From Niallia sp. NCCP-28 (lineage in GTDB: Bacteria; Bacillota; Bacilli; Bacillales; Cytobacillaceae): 64,000 nt of DNA. How positions within the stretch are numbered: the stretch's first letter is position 1; each line of letters starts with the position of its first letter. Both the position numbers and the translations under genes were made by a program. Below are positions 8,278 through 17,149 of the stretch, one piece after another. The notes beneath the pieces are model-generated. The model made no database searches, had not been told where the DNA came from, and saw only the letters and a program-made list of their open reading frames with translations. Location: the NCBI RefSeq assembly GCF_023168165.1, contig NZ_BQYJ01000002.1:868001-932000 (forward strand), written 5' to 3'.

Positions 8278-8592
8278 TTTTTTTACATAATGTGTTTTTT
8301 TTTGAGCAGGGATAACGATGTTTTATTAGATTGAGTGCTTGCTGATTTTTTTAAAAAAGGTAAGCAAAGTTTTTTTCTTTTTATTTTAGACAATGCTATA
8401 CTCATAATGATATAAATGAGGATAAATTTGTTTTCAAGAATTTTTAGGTTTTGCTTTTCATCATCATTAGCCTAGCCGAGCATTCTAGCATTGGCAGGAA
8501 AACTTATTATGATAGAAGTTTCACTTTATAAAAAACTATTTTAATTATAGGAACAACTGAAAAATTTTGCATAGAAGAAAGGGAGTACATAA
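8278..8592 (+). other. Intergenic region before bshC with a partial repeat copy (B)
   Basis: No gene is visible in these 315 bases. Around 8470-8530 the sequence TAGCCTAGCCGAGCATT ... TGGCAGGA ... GATAGAAGTTTCACTTTAT resembles the 3' half of the dispersed repeat, ending in the block GAAGTTTCACTTTAT found in copy A. The left half of the element is not recognisable here. Confidence 0.5.
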
Positions 8593-10227
8593 ATGGAGAT
8601 GTTGAATCTCTCGTTGCAGTCAGGCAATTCATTTGTGACAAATTATTTATCGCAAACGAAAGGAATAATGGATTTTTTTCATTATTCGTTCTCTGATGAT
8701 GCTAGTTATAAAGAACGAGTGAAAGAATTACAGTCAAGGCAATTTATGCGTAATGAAGTAGCCGATTACATAGAGAAATATATGGAAAAATTCTCCCAAT
8801 CGAAGTCTGTTCAAGAATCAATCAGCAAGCTGCGCAAAAAGGATAGCGCAGTAGTGATTGGCGGACAGCAGGCGGGTATGTTAACAGGGCCATTGTATTC
8901 TATCCACAAAGTAATCAGCATTATCTTGCTTGCAGAGCAAAAGGAAAAAGAGCTGGGCATTCCAGTTGTTCCAGTATTTTGGGTGGCTGGGGAAGATCAT
9001 GATTATTTAGAAATTAATCATATTTACACGCCTGGAAAAGAAAAGATGAAAAAAACAGTTTATCCAGAAAAAGTGCTGGAAAAGAAAATGGCTTCAGATA
9101 TTCTGCTGGACAAAAAAATCTGTAAAAGCTGGATAGAAGAAGTGGTGGAGAGTTTTGGAGAAACCGAATATTCTAAACCATTATTGCAATTATTAAAAGA
9201 AGCGGTGGATAAAAGTGATACAGTTGTAGATTTATTCAGCTATTTAACCATGAGCTTATTTCAAGAATATGGCTTATTATTAGTAGACTCGGGAGATAAA
9301 AATATTCGCCTATTAGAAAAGGAAATTTTTCTTCAGCAAATTAACCTATTTCAAGGAATAGCAGCTAGTGTAAAAGAACAGCAGCATATCGTAGAAAATA
9401 GTGGATATTCTCTTGTTATCGAAATGAGCGAAAACCCAGTCAATTTATTTTATTATGATGAAACCATACAAGAGAGAGTGCTTTTGCAATATGATGCAAA
9501 AGAGCAGCTTTTTATCGGAAAAAACAGCAGCATTCAATTTACTGTTTCTCAATTAAAAGAAATTGCAAGTGAGTTTCCAAATAAATTAAGCAATAATGTA
9601 GTGACAAGACCAATGACGCAAGATTTATTATTTCCTACATTAGCGTTTATTGGTGGTCCTGGAGAAATTGCTTATTGGGCTGAATTGAAAAAAGCATTTG
9701 AGCACCTTGGCATTAAAATGCCTCCAATAGTGCCTCGCTTAAACCTTACGTTTTTAGAGCGGGGAGTAGAAGCAGATATAAAAGAATTGAATTTAGATCT
9801 ACTAGATGTGTTGACTCATGGCACAAGTGAAAAATGCAGCGAATTTCTCCAGTCTGTTTCGAATGAAAAAGTGGAATGTTTAGTAAAAGATATCAAAGAA
9901 TATATTCAACAAAATTATCGTAAGCTTGAAGAAGAAATCAGCAAAGAGGAAAAGGGACTGCTACCGCTTTTAGCAAAAAATGAAAGCTTTTTAATCAGCC
10001 AGCTTGAATTTTTTGAGGGGAAAGTAGAAAGTTCAGTCAAAATAAAACATGAAGTGATCGTCAATAAATTTAATCGTATTGAAAGAAACTTAAAGCCAGA
10101 AGGCTCTCTGCAAGAAAGAATCTGGAATATCACCTATTTTCTAAATAAATATGGTCTTGATTTTCTGGACAATATTATGGAGTTACCGATGGAGTTTGAT
10201 GGAAAACATAAATTGATTAAGCTGTAA
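8593..10227 (+). CDS. bshC: Bacillithiol biosynthesis cysteine-adding enzyme BshC
   Basis: A 544-residue protein proposed to add cysteine to glucosaminyl-malate in the last step of bacillithiol synthesis, the low-molecular-weight thiol of Bacillus-type Firmicutes. The nucleotide-binding core is recognisable from VVIGGQQAGMLTGPLYSIHKV, PVVPVFWVAGEDHDYLEINH and RPMTQDLLFPTLAFIGGPGEIAYWAELK. A coiled-coil C-terminal segment lies around residues 430-510. Its place directly before mraZ is typical of Bacillus. The start ATG follows AAAGGGAG by about eight bases. Confidence 0.94.
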   Translation: MEMLNLSLQSGNSFVTNYLSQTKGIMDFFHYSFSDDASYKERVKELQSRQFMRNEVADYIEKYMEKFSQSKSVQESISKLRKKDSAVVIGGQQAGMLTGPLYSIHKVISIILLAEQKEKELGIPVVPVFWVAGEDHDYLEINHIYTPGKEKMKKTVYPEKVLEKKMASDILLDKKICKSWIEEVVESFGETEYSKPLLQLLKEAVDKSDTVVDLFSYLTMSLFQEYGLLLVDSGDKNIRLLEKEIFLQQINLFQGIAASVKEQQHIVENSGYSLVIEMSENPVNLFYYDETIQERVLLQYDAKEQLFIGKNSSIQFTVSQLKEIASEFPNKLSNNVVTRPMTQDLLFPTLAFIGGPGEIAYWAELKKAFEHLGIKMPPIVPRLNLTFLERGVEADIKELNLDLLDVLTHGTSEKCSEFLQSVSNEKVECLVKDIKEYIQQNYRKLEEEISKEEKGLLPLLAKNESFLISQLEFFEGKVESSVKIKHEVIVNKFNRIERNLKPEGSLQERIWNITYFLNKYGLDFLDNIMELPMEFDGKHKLIKL

Positions 10228-10241
10228 AAAGCATAAATGTT

Positions 10242-10272
10242 CCCTATAATCATTATGGTTATAGGGTTTTTC
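10242..10272 (+). terminator. Terminator after bshC
   Basis: CCCTATAA (10242-10249) pairs with TTATAGGG (10259-10266) and is followed by a T-run. Confidence 0.75.
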
Positions 10273-10371
10273 CTATGTTTGAATAGTAGCACTTTTCGGG
10301 AGAATATTTCTTCTTTTTTAATAATGTGGTAGTATTTTTGATTGTGTTCTATTTTTATCACGATGGAGGCG

Positions 10372-10382
10372 TATGCTAAAAT
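10372..10382 (+). promoter_or_regulatory. Possible extended -10 promoter for the mraZ operon
   Basis: TATGCTAAAAT carries the extended -10 TGN plus TAAAAT (10377-10382). No good -35 is seen 17 bases upstream, so the call is tentative. Confidence 0.35.
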
Positions 10383-10490
10383 ATGCTTTTGCTTGCAGGA
10401 AATTATATAAATAGATAGAATTTATATTATTAGTGGTAGAGAGTGGGGGATTGTGGTACATTGAGGAAGGGAAATGAGGTTATTTAAGAG

Positions 10491-10922
10491 ATGTTTATGG
10501 GCGAATATCATCATAATGCTGATGCAAAAGGTCGTTTAATTGTGCCTGCAAAGTTTAGAAGTCTTTTAGGAGACATCTTTATTTTAACCCGTGGACTTGA
10601 TCAATGTTTATTTGGTTATCCTCTAAGCGAATGGAAAGTTATAGAAGAAAAACTAAAAGCACTTCCACTAACAAAAAAAGATGCCCGCGCTTTTACCCGA
10701 TTTTTCTTCTCTGGAGCAGCAGAATGCGAGCTGGATAAACAAGGACGCATCCAGATTGCCTCACCTTTGATTCAATACGCAAAATTAGAAAAAGAATGTG
10801 TGGTTTTAGGAGTATCCAATCGAATAGAAATATGGAATAAAAGTCTTTGGGAAGATTATTTTTCTGAGTCTGAGGATTCTTTTGCAGAAATTGCAGAAAA
10901 TATGATTGGATTTGATTTTTAA
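10491..10922 (+). CDS. mraZ: Transcriptional regulator MraZ
   Basis: A 143-residue protein with two AbrB-like (SpoVT-AbrB) DNA-binding domains, forming ring-shaped oligomers that bind upstream of the division and wall cluster. Both repeats are visible: [13 protein letters not shown] near the N-terminus and [13 protein letters not shown] near residues 80-92. It matches B. subtilis MraZ almost residue for residue ([29 protein letters not shown]). It is the first gene of the dcw cluster. Confidence 0.97.
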   Translation: MFMGEYHHNADAKGRLIVPAKFRSLLGDIFILTRGLDQCLFGYPLSEWKVIEEKLKALPLTKKDARAFTRFFFSGAAECELDKQGRIQIASPLIQYAKLEKECVVLGVSNRIEIWNKSLWEDYFSESEDSFAEIAENMIGFDF

Positions 10923-11021
10923 GCTGTTAGATGCTGAAATTAAAAGCTTTCCTATTCCATCAACCTAGCGCATTATAAACACAATAACTACTTTAGAATA
11001 ATTTATAGACAGGTGGACAAC

Positions 11022-11954
11022 ATGTTTAATCATACGACAGTACTACTTAATGAAGCAGTTGATGCTCTAAATATTCAACCAGATGGCATTTATGTCGATT
11101 GTACTCTTGGCGGTGCAGGGCATAGTGAATTAATTCTTTCTAAACTTTCTGATCAAGGGAGACTGATTGCTTTTGATCAAGATGATACAGCAATCAGCAA
11201 TGCACTGGAAAAATTAGAGCAATACAAAGACAAGCTAACCATTGTAAAAAGCAATTTTATTCATCTAAAAGAACAAATTAATCAATTAGGCATTTCCCAT
11301 GTCGATGGCATTTTATATGATTTGGGAGTTTCCTCCCCTCAGTTGGATACACCAGAAAGAGGATTCAGCTACCATCATGATGCTCCACTTGATATGAGGA
11401 TGGATCATGATGGAGAGATAACAGCATATGATGTTGTCAACAATTGGAGCTATGAGCAATTGGTGAAAATCTTCTTCCGTTATGGAGAAGAAAAATTTTC
11501 TAAACAAATTGCAAGAAAAATCGAAGCGGCAAGAGAAATAAGCCCAATTAAAACAACTGGCGAGCTTGTTGAGTTGATTAAGGAAGGAATACCTGCTCCT
11601 GCAAGACGAAAAGGCGGACATCCTGCCAAAAGAGTGTTTCAGGCAATCCGTATTGCGGTAAATGATGAATTAGGTGTATTTGAGTCTTCTCTCACACAAG
11701 CGATCTCTCTACTAAATACAGGAGGCCGCATCAGCGTTATTACCTTCCATTCTTTAGAAGACAGAATTTGCAAGGCTACATTTAAAAAAGAAAGTGATTT
11801 GCCGAACCTGCCAAAAGGTTTGCCGATGATACCAGATGAATTCAAACCAGAGTTAAAACTTATTACAAGGAAACCAATTTTGCCGTCTGAAGAAGAATTA
11901 GAAGCCAATAATCGAGCAAGATCCGCAAAATTGAGAGTGGCTGAAAAATTATAA
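11022..11954 (+). CDS. rsmH: 16S rRNA (cytosine1402-N4)-methyltransferase RsmH (MraW)
   Basis: A 310-residue S-adenosylmethionine-dependent methyltransferase that modifies C1402 in the decoding centre of 16S rRNA. The motifs [11 protein letters not shown] (SAM binding), [32 protein letters not shown] and [14 protein letters not shown] are all present. A GTG at 11013 is in frame, but the ATG at 11022 lies nine bases from AGGTGG and matches the usual N-terminus (MF.H.TVLL.E). It is the second gene of the cluster, 23 bases before ftsL. Confidence 0.97.
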   Translation: MFNHTTVLLNEAVDALNIQPDGIYVDCTLGGAGHSELILSKLSDQGRLIAFDQDDTAISNALEKLEQYKDKLTIVKSNFIHLKEQINQLGISHVDGILYDLGVSSPQLDTPERGFSYHHDAPLDMRMDHDGEITAYDVVNNWSYEQLVKIFFRYGEEKFSKQIARKIEAAREISPIKTTGELVELIKEGIPAPARRKGGHPAKRVFQAIRIAVNDELGVFESSLTQAISLLNTGGRISVITFHSLEDRICKATFKKESDLPNLPKGLPMIPDEFKPELKLITRKPILPSEEELEANNRARSAKLRVAEKL

Positions 11955-11977
11955 ATGGACCTACAGGAGGTAATAAA

Positions 11978-12340
11978 ATGAGCAATTTAGCTAGAAAGCT
12001 GCAACAACAAGAAACTTATCAAGCGTCCGAGCAAAAGCATACGGTTAAACGAGCGATTATTCGCACAAAATCCTTATTATCTCCTGGAGAGAAAGTGCTT
12101 GGAGTGGCATTTGCGGCAGTTTTATGTTTTGGAGCTGTAAAAATTGTCGGCAATCAGGCCGAAATTTATCAAGTAAACAAGGATATACAAGTTGCCGAGA
12201 GCAGTATCAGTAAATTGGAAAAGTCGAATAAGGAATTAGATATCCAAGTAAAAGATTTAAGCAGCTATGAAAGAATCAGAGAAGTAGCAGAAAAATTAGG
12301 TTTGAATTTCAGCAAAGATAATGTGAAGGTTGTGCAATAA
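11978..12340 (+). CDS. ftsL: Cell division protein FtsL
   Basis: A 120-residue bitopic membrane protein of the divisome. A basic cytoplasmic tail of about 38 residues precedes one membrane segment (about 40-58) and an extracellular leucine-zipper-like coiled coil (about 65-105, with IQVAESSISKLEKSNKELDIQV). FtsL pairs with DivIC and DivIB and limits the timing of septum synthesis. The start follows AGGAGG. The stop codon shares its last base with the pbpB start, which suggests translational coupling. Confidence 0.93.
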   Translation: MSNLARKLQQQETYQASEQKHTVKRAIIRTKSLLSPGEKVLGVAFAAVLCFGAVKIVGNQAEIYQVNKDIQVAESSISKLEKSNKELDIQVKDLSSYERIREVAEKLGLNFSKDNVKVVQ

Positions 12341-14490
12341 TGTCTCGTAAACAGCCAAATATTAATTATGGAGCAGCCGGTTTATTTGTTTTTTTCTGTC
12401 TGCTCTTTTTTATATTGATAATCCGTTTTGTGTATATTCAGGCAACAGGAGAAGTGTCAGGAGAAGCGCTTGCAGCAAAAGCTGAGAAAAAATATGCGAC
12501 AAACAAGGTGCTAGAAGCATCTCGAGGAAGCATCTTTGACCGAAATGGGGAGGTGATTGCGGAAGATACAGCTTCCTATAAATTGGTGGCTATAACGGAT
12601 GCCTCTTTAAGCGAAAATGATCCAGATAATCCAGTTCATGTAGCTGACCCGGAAAAAACAGCTGAAAAACTTGCCAAGTACATAAATTTAGATGAATCAG
12701 AGATTTATAGAATCTTAACAAAAAAAGGGGCAAAACAAGTAGAGTTTGGAACCGCAGGGAAAAACCTTTCTTATGATGTAAAAAAGAAAATCGAAAAGTT
12801 AAAACTTCCTGGCATTGCCATTGTTGAAGGAAAAAAACGCAATTATCCAAATGGAACATTTGCTTCTCATGTTGTTGGTTTTGTAGAAGAAAAAGAAGAT
12901 GAGGTAACAAGAGAATATACGGAAACTGGAAAACTGGGGATTGAACAAAGCTTAAACAAACTATTGACTGGAAAAAATGGCAGCATGTCTTATGATAGTG
13001 ATTATTGGGGCTATATTATTCCAGGAAGCAAAGAAAAGGTTACACCCGCTCAAAATGGCGATAATGTGTATTTAACATTAGATCAAAAAATCCAATCCTT
13101 TTTAGAAGATACAATGAAAAAGGTGGCTGCTGAGTATAATCCTAAAAAAATGATTGCGATTGTGGCTAATCCGAAAACAGGGGAAATACTTGCTATGAGC
13201 CAGCGCCCAACTTTTAATTCTGCAACAAAAGAAGGATTGGCAGATTCTTGGCATAATGAAGCGATCGAAACATCCTATGAACCAGGTTCGACGATGAAGA
13301 TTTTTACACTAGCAGCAGCGATTGAAGAAGGCGTTTTTAATGCAAATGAAAAATATAAGTCAGGCTCTTACAAGGTAACAAAAAATTCATCGCCTATCCA
13401 TGACCATAACCGAGTTGGCTGGGGGACAATTACCTATTTAGAAGGAGTGCAGCGCTCTTCTAACGTAGCATTTGCAAAAATCGCCAAAGAAAAATTAGGA
13501 TTTGAAACATATCGGGAATATTTAACTAAATTTGGTTTAGATAAAAAAACGGGCATTGATTTGCCAAATGAAGCAACTAGTTCAATCGCTTATAAGTGGC
13601 CGATTGAAAAAATTACAACGGCATATGGCCAAGGCACAGCTATTACACCAATTCAGCAGATTCAAGCAGCAACAGCTGTTGCAAATGATGGGAAAATGGT
13701 TAAACCATATGTGATTGATAGGATTGAGGACAGCTCCACAGATAAAGTCATTAAAAAAACCAAAACAGAAGTGGTCGGCACGCCAATTTCTGCGGAAACA
13801 GCAAAAGAGGTCCGAGATATTTTAGAAACGGTTGTAACAGGCAAAAATGGCACCGGGCAAAAATATGCGATTAAAGGCTATAATGTTGCCGGCAAAACAG
13901 GCACTGCTTCTATTCCAAGCAGCGGCGGCTATTTAACCGGGGATAATAATTATGTTTTTTCTTTTTTAGGAATGGCTCCAAAAGATGATCCAGAATTGAT
14001 TATGTATGTAGCAGTACAGCAGCCCCAATTAGCTGCAGGTGAAACGGGATCAGACCCAGTATCTGCAATTTTTACCGCTGTGATGAAAAGCAGCCTTCAG
14101 CATATGGACATTACACCATCAAATAAACCAAAAGTCCAGTCCATTAAAGTTCCAGATTTATCGGGATTATCTATAGCTGAAGCAAAACAAGAACTGAAAG
14201 AAAAAGGTCTTAAGGCAGTGGTGATTGGAAAAGGCGAAAATATTATCGACCAATTGCCAAAGGCTCCGGATACGTATCTGGAGGGAGAAAAAGTCATTAT
14301 TAAAACAGATGGAGAAAAAACGATTCCAAATATGAAGGGGTGGTCCCTCCGAGATGTTTTAAAAGTAACAGAGCTAAATGGAATCAAATTAAAGAAAAAT
14401 GGCAGCGGGTATGTCTATACACAAAGCATTAAAGCTGGCAGCACGGTGAAAGAGGATGCCACTCTTACTGTGACATTAAAAACACATTAA
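12340..14490 (+). CDS. pbpB: Penicillin-binding protein 2B (division transpeptidase)
   Basis: A 716-residue class B penicillin-binding protein that cross-links peptidoglycan at the septum. An N-terminal anchor (about residues 12-33) precedes the dimerisation domain and the transpeptidase domain, with SxxK at 317-320 (STMK), SxN at 373-375 (SSN) and KTGT at 519-522. Two C-terminal PASTA domains follow (about 598-657 and 660-716). The gene is followed by a strong terminator that separates it from the sporulation paralogue spoVD. Confidence 0.96.
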   Translation: MSRKQPNINYGAAGLFVFFCLLFFILIIRFVYIQATGEVSGEALAAKAEKKYATNKVLEASRGSIFDRNGEVIAEDTASYKLVAITDASLSENDPDNPVHVADPEKTAEKLAKYINLDESEIYRILTKKGAKQVEFGTAGKNLSYDVKKKIEKLKLPGIAIVEGKKRNYPNGTFASHVVGFVEEKEDEVTREYTETGKLGIEQSLNKLLTGKNGSMSYDSDYWGYIIPGSKEKVTPAQNGDNVYLTLDQKIQSFLEDTMKKVAAEYNPKKMIAIVANPKTGEILAMSQRPTFNSATKEGLADSWHNEAIETSYEPGSTMKIFTLAAAIEEGVFNANEKYKSGSYKVTKNSSPIHDHNRVGWGTITYLEGVQRSSNVAFAKIAKEKLGFETYREYLTKFGLDKKTGIDLPNEATSSIAYKWPIEKITTAYGQGTAITPIQQIQAATAVANDGKMVKPYVIDRIEDSSTDKVIKKTKTEVVGTPISAETAKEVRDILETVVTGKNGTGQKYAIKGYNVAGKTGTASIPSSGGYLTGDNNYVFSFLGMAPKDDPELIMYVAVQQPQLAAGETGSDPVSAIFTAVMKSSLQHMDITPSNKPKVQSIKVPDLSGLSIAEAKQELKEKGLKAVVIGKGENIIDQLPKAPDTYLEGEKVIIKTDGEKTIPNMKGWSLRDVLKVTELNGIKLKKNGSGYVYTQSIKAGSTVKEDATLTVTLKTH

Positions 14491-14535
14491 AAAGACCGCA
14501 GAACAATAAGGAGTTATTGTTCTGCGGTCTTTTTG
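14489..14535 (+). terminator. Terminator after pbpB
   Basis: AAAGACCGCAGAACAATAA pairs with TTATTGTTCTGCGGTCTTT across a short loop, with a T-run at the end. This separates the vegetative mraZ-pbpB unit from spoVD. Confidence 0.95.
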
Positions 14536-14589
14536 TATCGAAGTTTTGTCAAAAATAGCTATTATTAAAAAAATGAAGCTAAAAGTTAG

Positions 14590-14672
14590 AAAATCGAACG
14601 AAAGCAAGAGGAACTCGAACTAAAATGGAAAGAGATAGAACGAAAGGGTTTACCGTTCCTTCTATCTCTAAA
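14590..14672 (+). repeat. GAACGAAA-rich segment with hairpin
   Basis: GAACGAAA occurs at about 14597 and 14637, with GAACTAAA between them. AGAGATAGAA (about 14629-14638) pairs with TTCTATCTCT (about 14660-14669) in an imperfect hairpin without a T-run. It lies between pbpB and the spoVD promoter and does not code for protein. Confidence 0.4.
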
Positions 14673-14680
14673 AGGCGTTG

Positions 14681-14709
14681 TTCTATTCACAGTGGTACAA
14701 GCATATATT
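14681..14709 (+). promoter_or_regulatory. Candidate SigE promoter for spoVD
   Basis: TTCTATT (14681-14687), a 14-base spacer and CATATATT (14702-14709) fit the SigE pattern KMATATT-N14-CATACANT at 5 of 7 and 7 of 8 positions. spoVD is a SigE-dependent gene in B. subtilis, and the predicted start lies about 30 bases before the coding region. Confidence 0.5.
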
Positions 14710-14745
14710 GAAGGGAGCCATTAAAGAGGGAGGGTTCTTTCAGTT

Positions 14746-16659
14746 ATGCGTGTATCCAATGTTACCGTGCGAAAACGTTTGATGATAGCATTAATAGCCG
14801 GTATAATAATATTTTTTATTATTGATTTACGATTAGCGTATGTTCAGTTTTTTCGTGGAGAAGAATTAACGGAAAAAGCAAAAAGCTTATGGAGCAGGCA
14901 AATCCAGTTTGAACCAGAACGAGGAGAAATAGTCGATCGAAATGGTGTAGCCTTAGCCACCAATATTAGTGCACCAACTGTCTATATTGTACCTAGGCAA
15001 ATAAAAGATCCCGCAGATGCAGCGGAAAAGTTGGCGGCTGTGCTAGAAGGGGACAAGGAAAGCATTTATAAACAATTAATCAAAAAAGAGATGAGTGTCC
15101 GTCTTCCAGAAGGCAGAAAAATTACTCATGCGAAATCAAAAAAAGTACGAGCACTTGATATAGAAGGTGTATATATTGGGGAAGATTCAAAAAGGTCTTA
15201 TCCTTTCGGCAATTATTTATCCCATGTACTCGGATTTGCAGGAATTGACAATCAAGGATTAATTGGATTGGAATTGGAATATGATGATGAATTAAAAGGA
15301 AAAAAAGGCTCTGTACAATATTATTCTGATGCAAAAGGTCAAAGAATGAATGACATGGCAGATGATTATGAAGCACCTGAAAATGGAAATAACTTAGAAC
15401 TTACGATTGATACAAAAGTGCAGACTATTATTGAAAGAGAGCTTGATATTGCGGAACAGACGTATAACCCGGACTCGCTTATTGCCATTGCGATGGATCC
15501 AAATACAGGTGAAATCTTAGGAATGTCAAGCAGACCAGGATTTGATCCTACCGATTTCAAAAATGTTTCATCGGAAGTATACAATCGAAATTTGCCGATT
15601 TGGAGTGCCTATGAGCCAGGGTCAACCTTTAAAATTATTACACTGGCCGCAGCATTGGAAGAAGGCAAGGTAGATTTGGAAAAAGACCGCTTTTTTGATT
15701 CAGGTTCTGTGGAAGTAGGGGGGGCAAGATTAAAATGCTGGAAGCGGGGAGGCCATGGCTCTCAAAGCTTTTTAGAAGTAGTTCAAAACTCCTGCAACCC
15801 TGGATTTGTAGAATTAGGGGAACGTTTAGGCAAGGAAAAGCTATTTAAATATATCCGTAATTTTGGTTTTGGGGAAAAAACAGGCATTGATCTTCAAGGA
15901 GAATCAAAAGGGATATTATTTAATATGGCTCGAGTCGGTCCTGTAGAACAAGCGACAACCGCCTTTGGGCAAGGGGTGGCGGTTACGCCGATTCAGCAAG
16001 TCACCGCATTGTCTGCAGCCATTAATGGCGGTACATTATATACACCATATGTTGCCAAAAAATTAATTGATCCAAAAACAAAGGAAGTAATTATGGAGAA
16101 ACAACCTACAGCAAAACGAAAAGTCATTTCAAAGGCGACATCGAAAAAAATTAGAGCAGCATTAGAAAGTGTTGTCGCTCAAGGGACTGGGGGAAAAGCA
16201 TTTGTTGAGGGATACAGAGTGGGAGGAAAAACAGGTACTGCTCAAAAGGCTTCTGGAGGCAAATATTTAGAAAACAACTTTATTGTTTCCTTTATTGGAT
16301 TTGCTCCGGCGAATAATCCAAAACTTGTCGTTTATGTTGCAGTCGACAATCCAAAAGGCACAGTACAGTTTGGTGGTACAGTTGCCGCTCCGATTGTAGG
16401 GAAAATCATGGGAGACAGTTTGCGGGCATTGGGAGTAAAGGAGCAGAAAAATCAAATTGAAAAAGAGTATAAATATCCAGATACACCATTGATTGAAGTG
16501 CCGGATTTAGTAGGCATTTCGAAAAAAGAAGTGAGCGAGATTTTTCTTAATTTAAAAATTGATTCAAGCGGAAGTGGAGGTACGGTTATTAAACAATCTC
16601 CAAAACCTGGTTCTAAAGTAGCGGAAGGTTCTACGATACGCATATACTATAATGATTAA
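14746..16659 (+). CDS. spoVD: Sporulation-specific penicillin-binding protein SpoVD
   Basis: A 637-residue class B penicillin-binding protein that, with SpoVE, builds spore cortex peptidoglycan at the outer forespore membrane. A membrane anchor (about residues 11-33) is followed by the transpeptidase domain: SxxK 293-296 (STFK), SxN 349-351 (SCN) and KTGT 495-498. One C-terminal PASTA domain (about 580-637) distinguishes it from PBP2B, which has two. Two cysteines (C331 and C350) lie near the active site, as in B. subtilis SpoVD, where a thioredoxin-like protein (StoA) keeps a disulfide reduced. Confidence 0.95.
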   Translation: MRVSNVTVRKRLMIALIAGIIIFFIIDLRLAYVQFFRGEELTEKAKSLWSRQIQFEPERGEIVDRNGVALATNISAPTVYIVPRQIKDPADAAEKLAAVLEGDKESIYKQLIKKEMSVRLPEGRKITHAKSKKVRALDIEGVYIGEDSKRSYPFGNYLSHVLGFAGIDNQGLIGLELEYDDELKGKKGSVQYYSDAKGQRMNDMADDYEAPENGNNLELTIDTKVQTIIERELDIAEQTYNPDSLIAIAMDPNTGEILGMSSRPGFDPTDFKNVSSEVYNRNLPIWSAYEPGSTFKIITLAAALEEGKVDLEKDRFFDSGSVEVGGARLKCWKRGGHGSQSFLEVVQNSCNPGFVELGERLGKEKLFKYIRNFGFGEKTGIDLQGESKGILFNMARVGPVEQATTAFGQGVAVTPIQQVTALSAAINGGTLYTPYVAKKLIDPKTKEVIMEKQPTAKRKVISKATSKKIRAALESVVAQGTGGKAFVEGYRVGGKTGTAQKASGGKYLENNFIVSFIGFAPANNPKLVVYVAVDNPKGTVQFGGTVAAPIVGKIMGDSLRALGVKEQKNQIEKEYKYPDTPLIEVPDLVGISKKEVSEIFLNLKIDSSGSGGTVIKQSPKPGSKVAEGSTIRIYYND

Positions 16660-16688
16660 GAGCGGATTTTTCACCGCTCTTTTTTCTT
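16658..16688 (+). terminator. Terminator after spoVD
   Basis: AAGAGCGG pairs with CCGCTCTT across a loop of about eight bases, followed by a T-run. Confidence 0.9.
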
Positions 16689-17149
16689 AGAAATAAAATT
16701 AGGAAGATTAGCTTTAACAAAGCATGTTAGAGAAATATAAAGCATTTTTCTTTTTTAGGAAAGGCAGCATACATAAATATTTTTGGTTAGAGAAGAAGTG
16801 ATTCATAAAGCTAGATAGCCAAAATCTTTTGTTTAAGTGGAATAGTTTTATAAGAAATGCAAATAGATTAAAAGTGGGGAAAAGGGAAGCAAAAGATGTT
16901 TTTGAAAAAATGGGAAAATAATAATGAACATAGCGTAATTGTCAACAATCATGTAAAATAAAAAACGCTAATGTATGTTTTGTTCGGGCGCATTGCTATC
17001 TTTTGGTATAATATATAGGATTGTACCAGATTAGACTTATAAGTACAGTGAATCTGGGCGTGAGTTTTGAATGCCTTAATATGGGGACTACTATTTATGA
17101 GTGTTTTAACTTTACATATGAAAGTGAAAGAAAAGAGGAATCAACAACC
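16689..17149 (+). other. Non-coding interval before murE
   Basis: No gene is visible between the spoVD terminator and the murE start. The stretch carries a SigA-type promoter at its distal end (17004-17012). The leader between that promoter and murE is about 130 bases. I see no riboswitch fold that I can name in it. Confidence 0.5.
17004..17012 (+). promoter_or_regulatory. SigA promoter (extended -10) for murE operon
   Basis: TGGTATAAT gives a consensus -10 TATAAT at 17007-17012 with the extended TGN. The -35 region is weak (TTCGGG at 18 bases). Confidence 0.55.

Noticed and set aside
17021-17149. N-terminal extension of MurE by 43 residues
   Set aside because: The extension has no ribosome site, sits immediately after the promoter -10 and is not like MurE.
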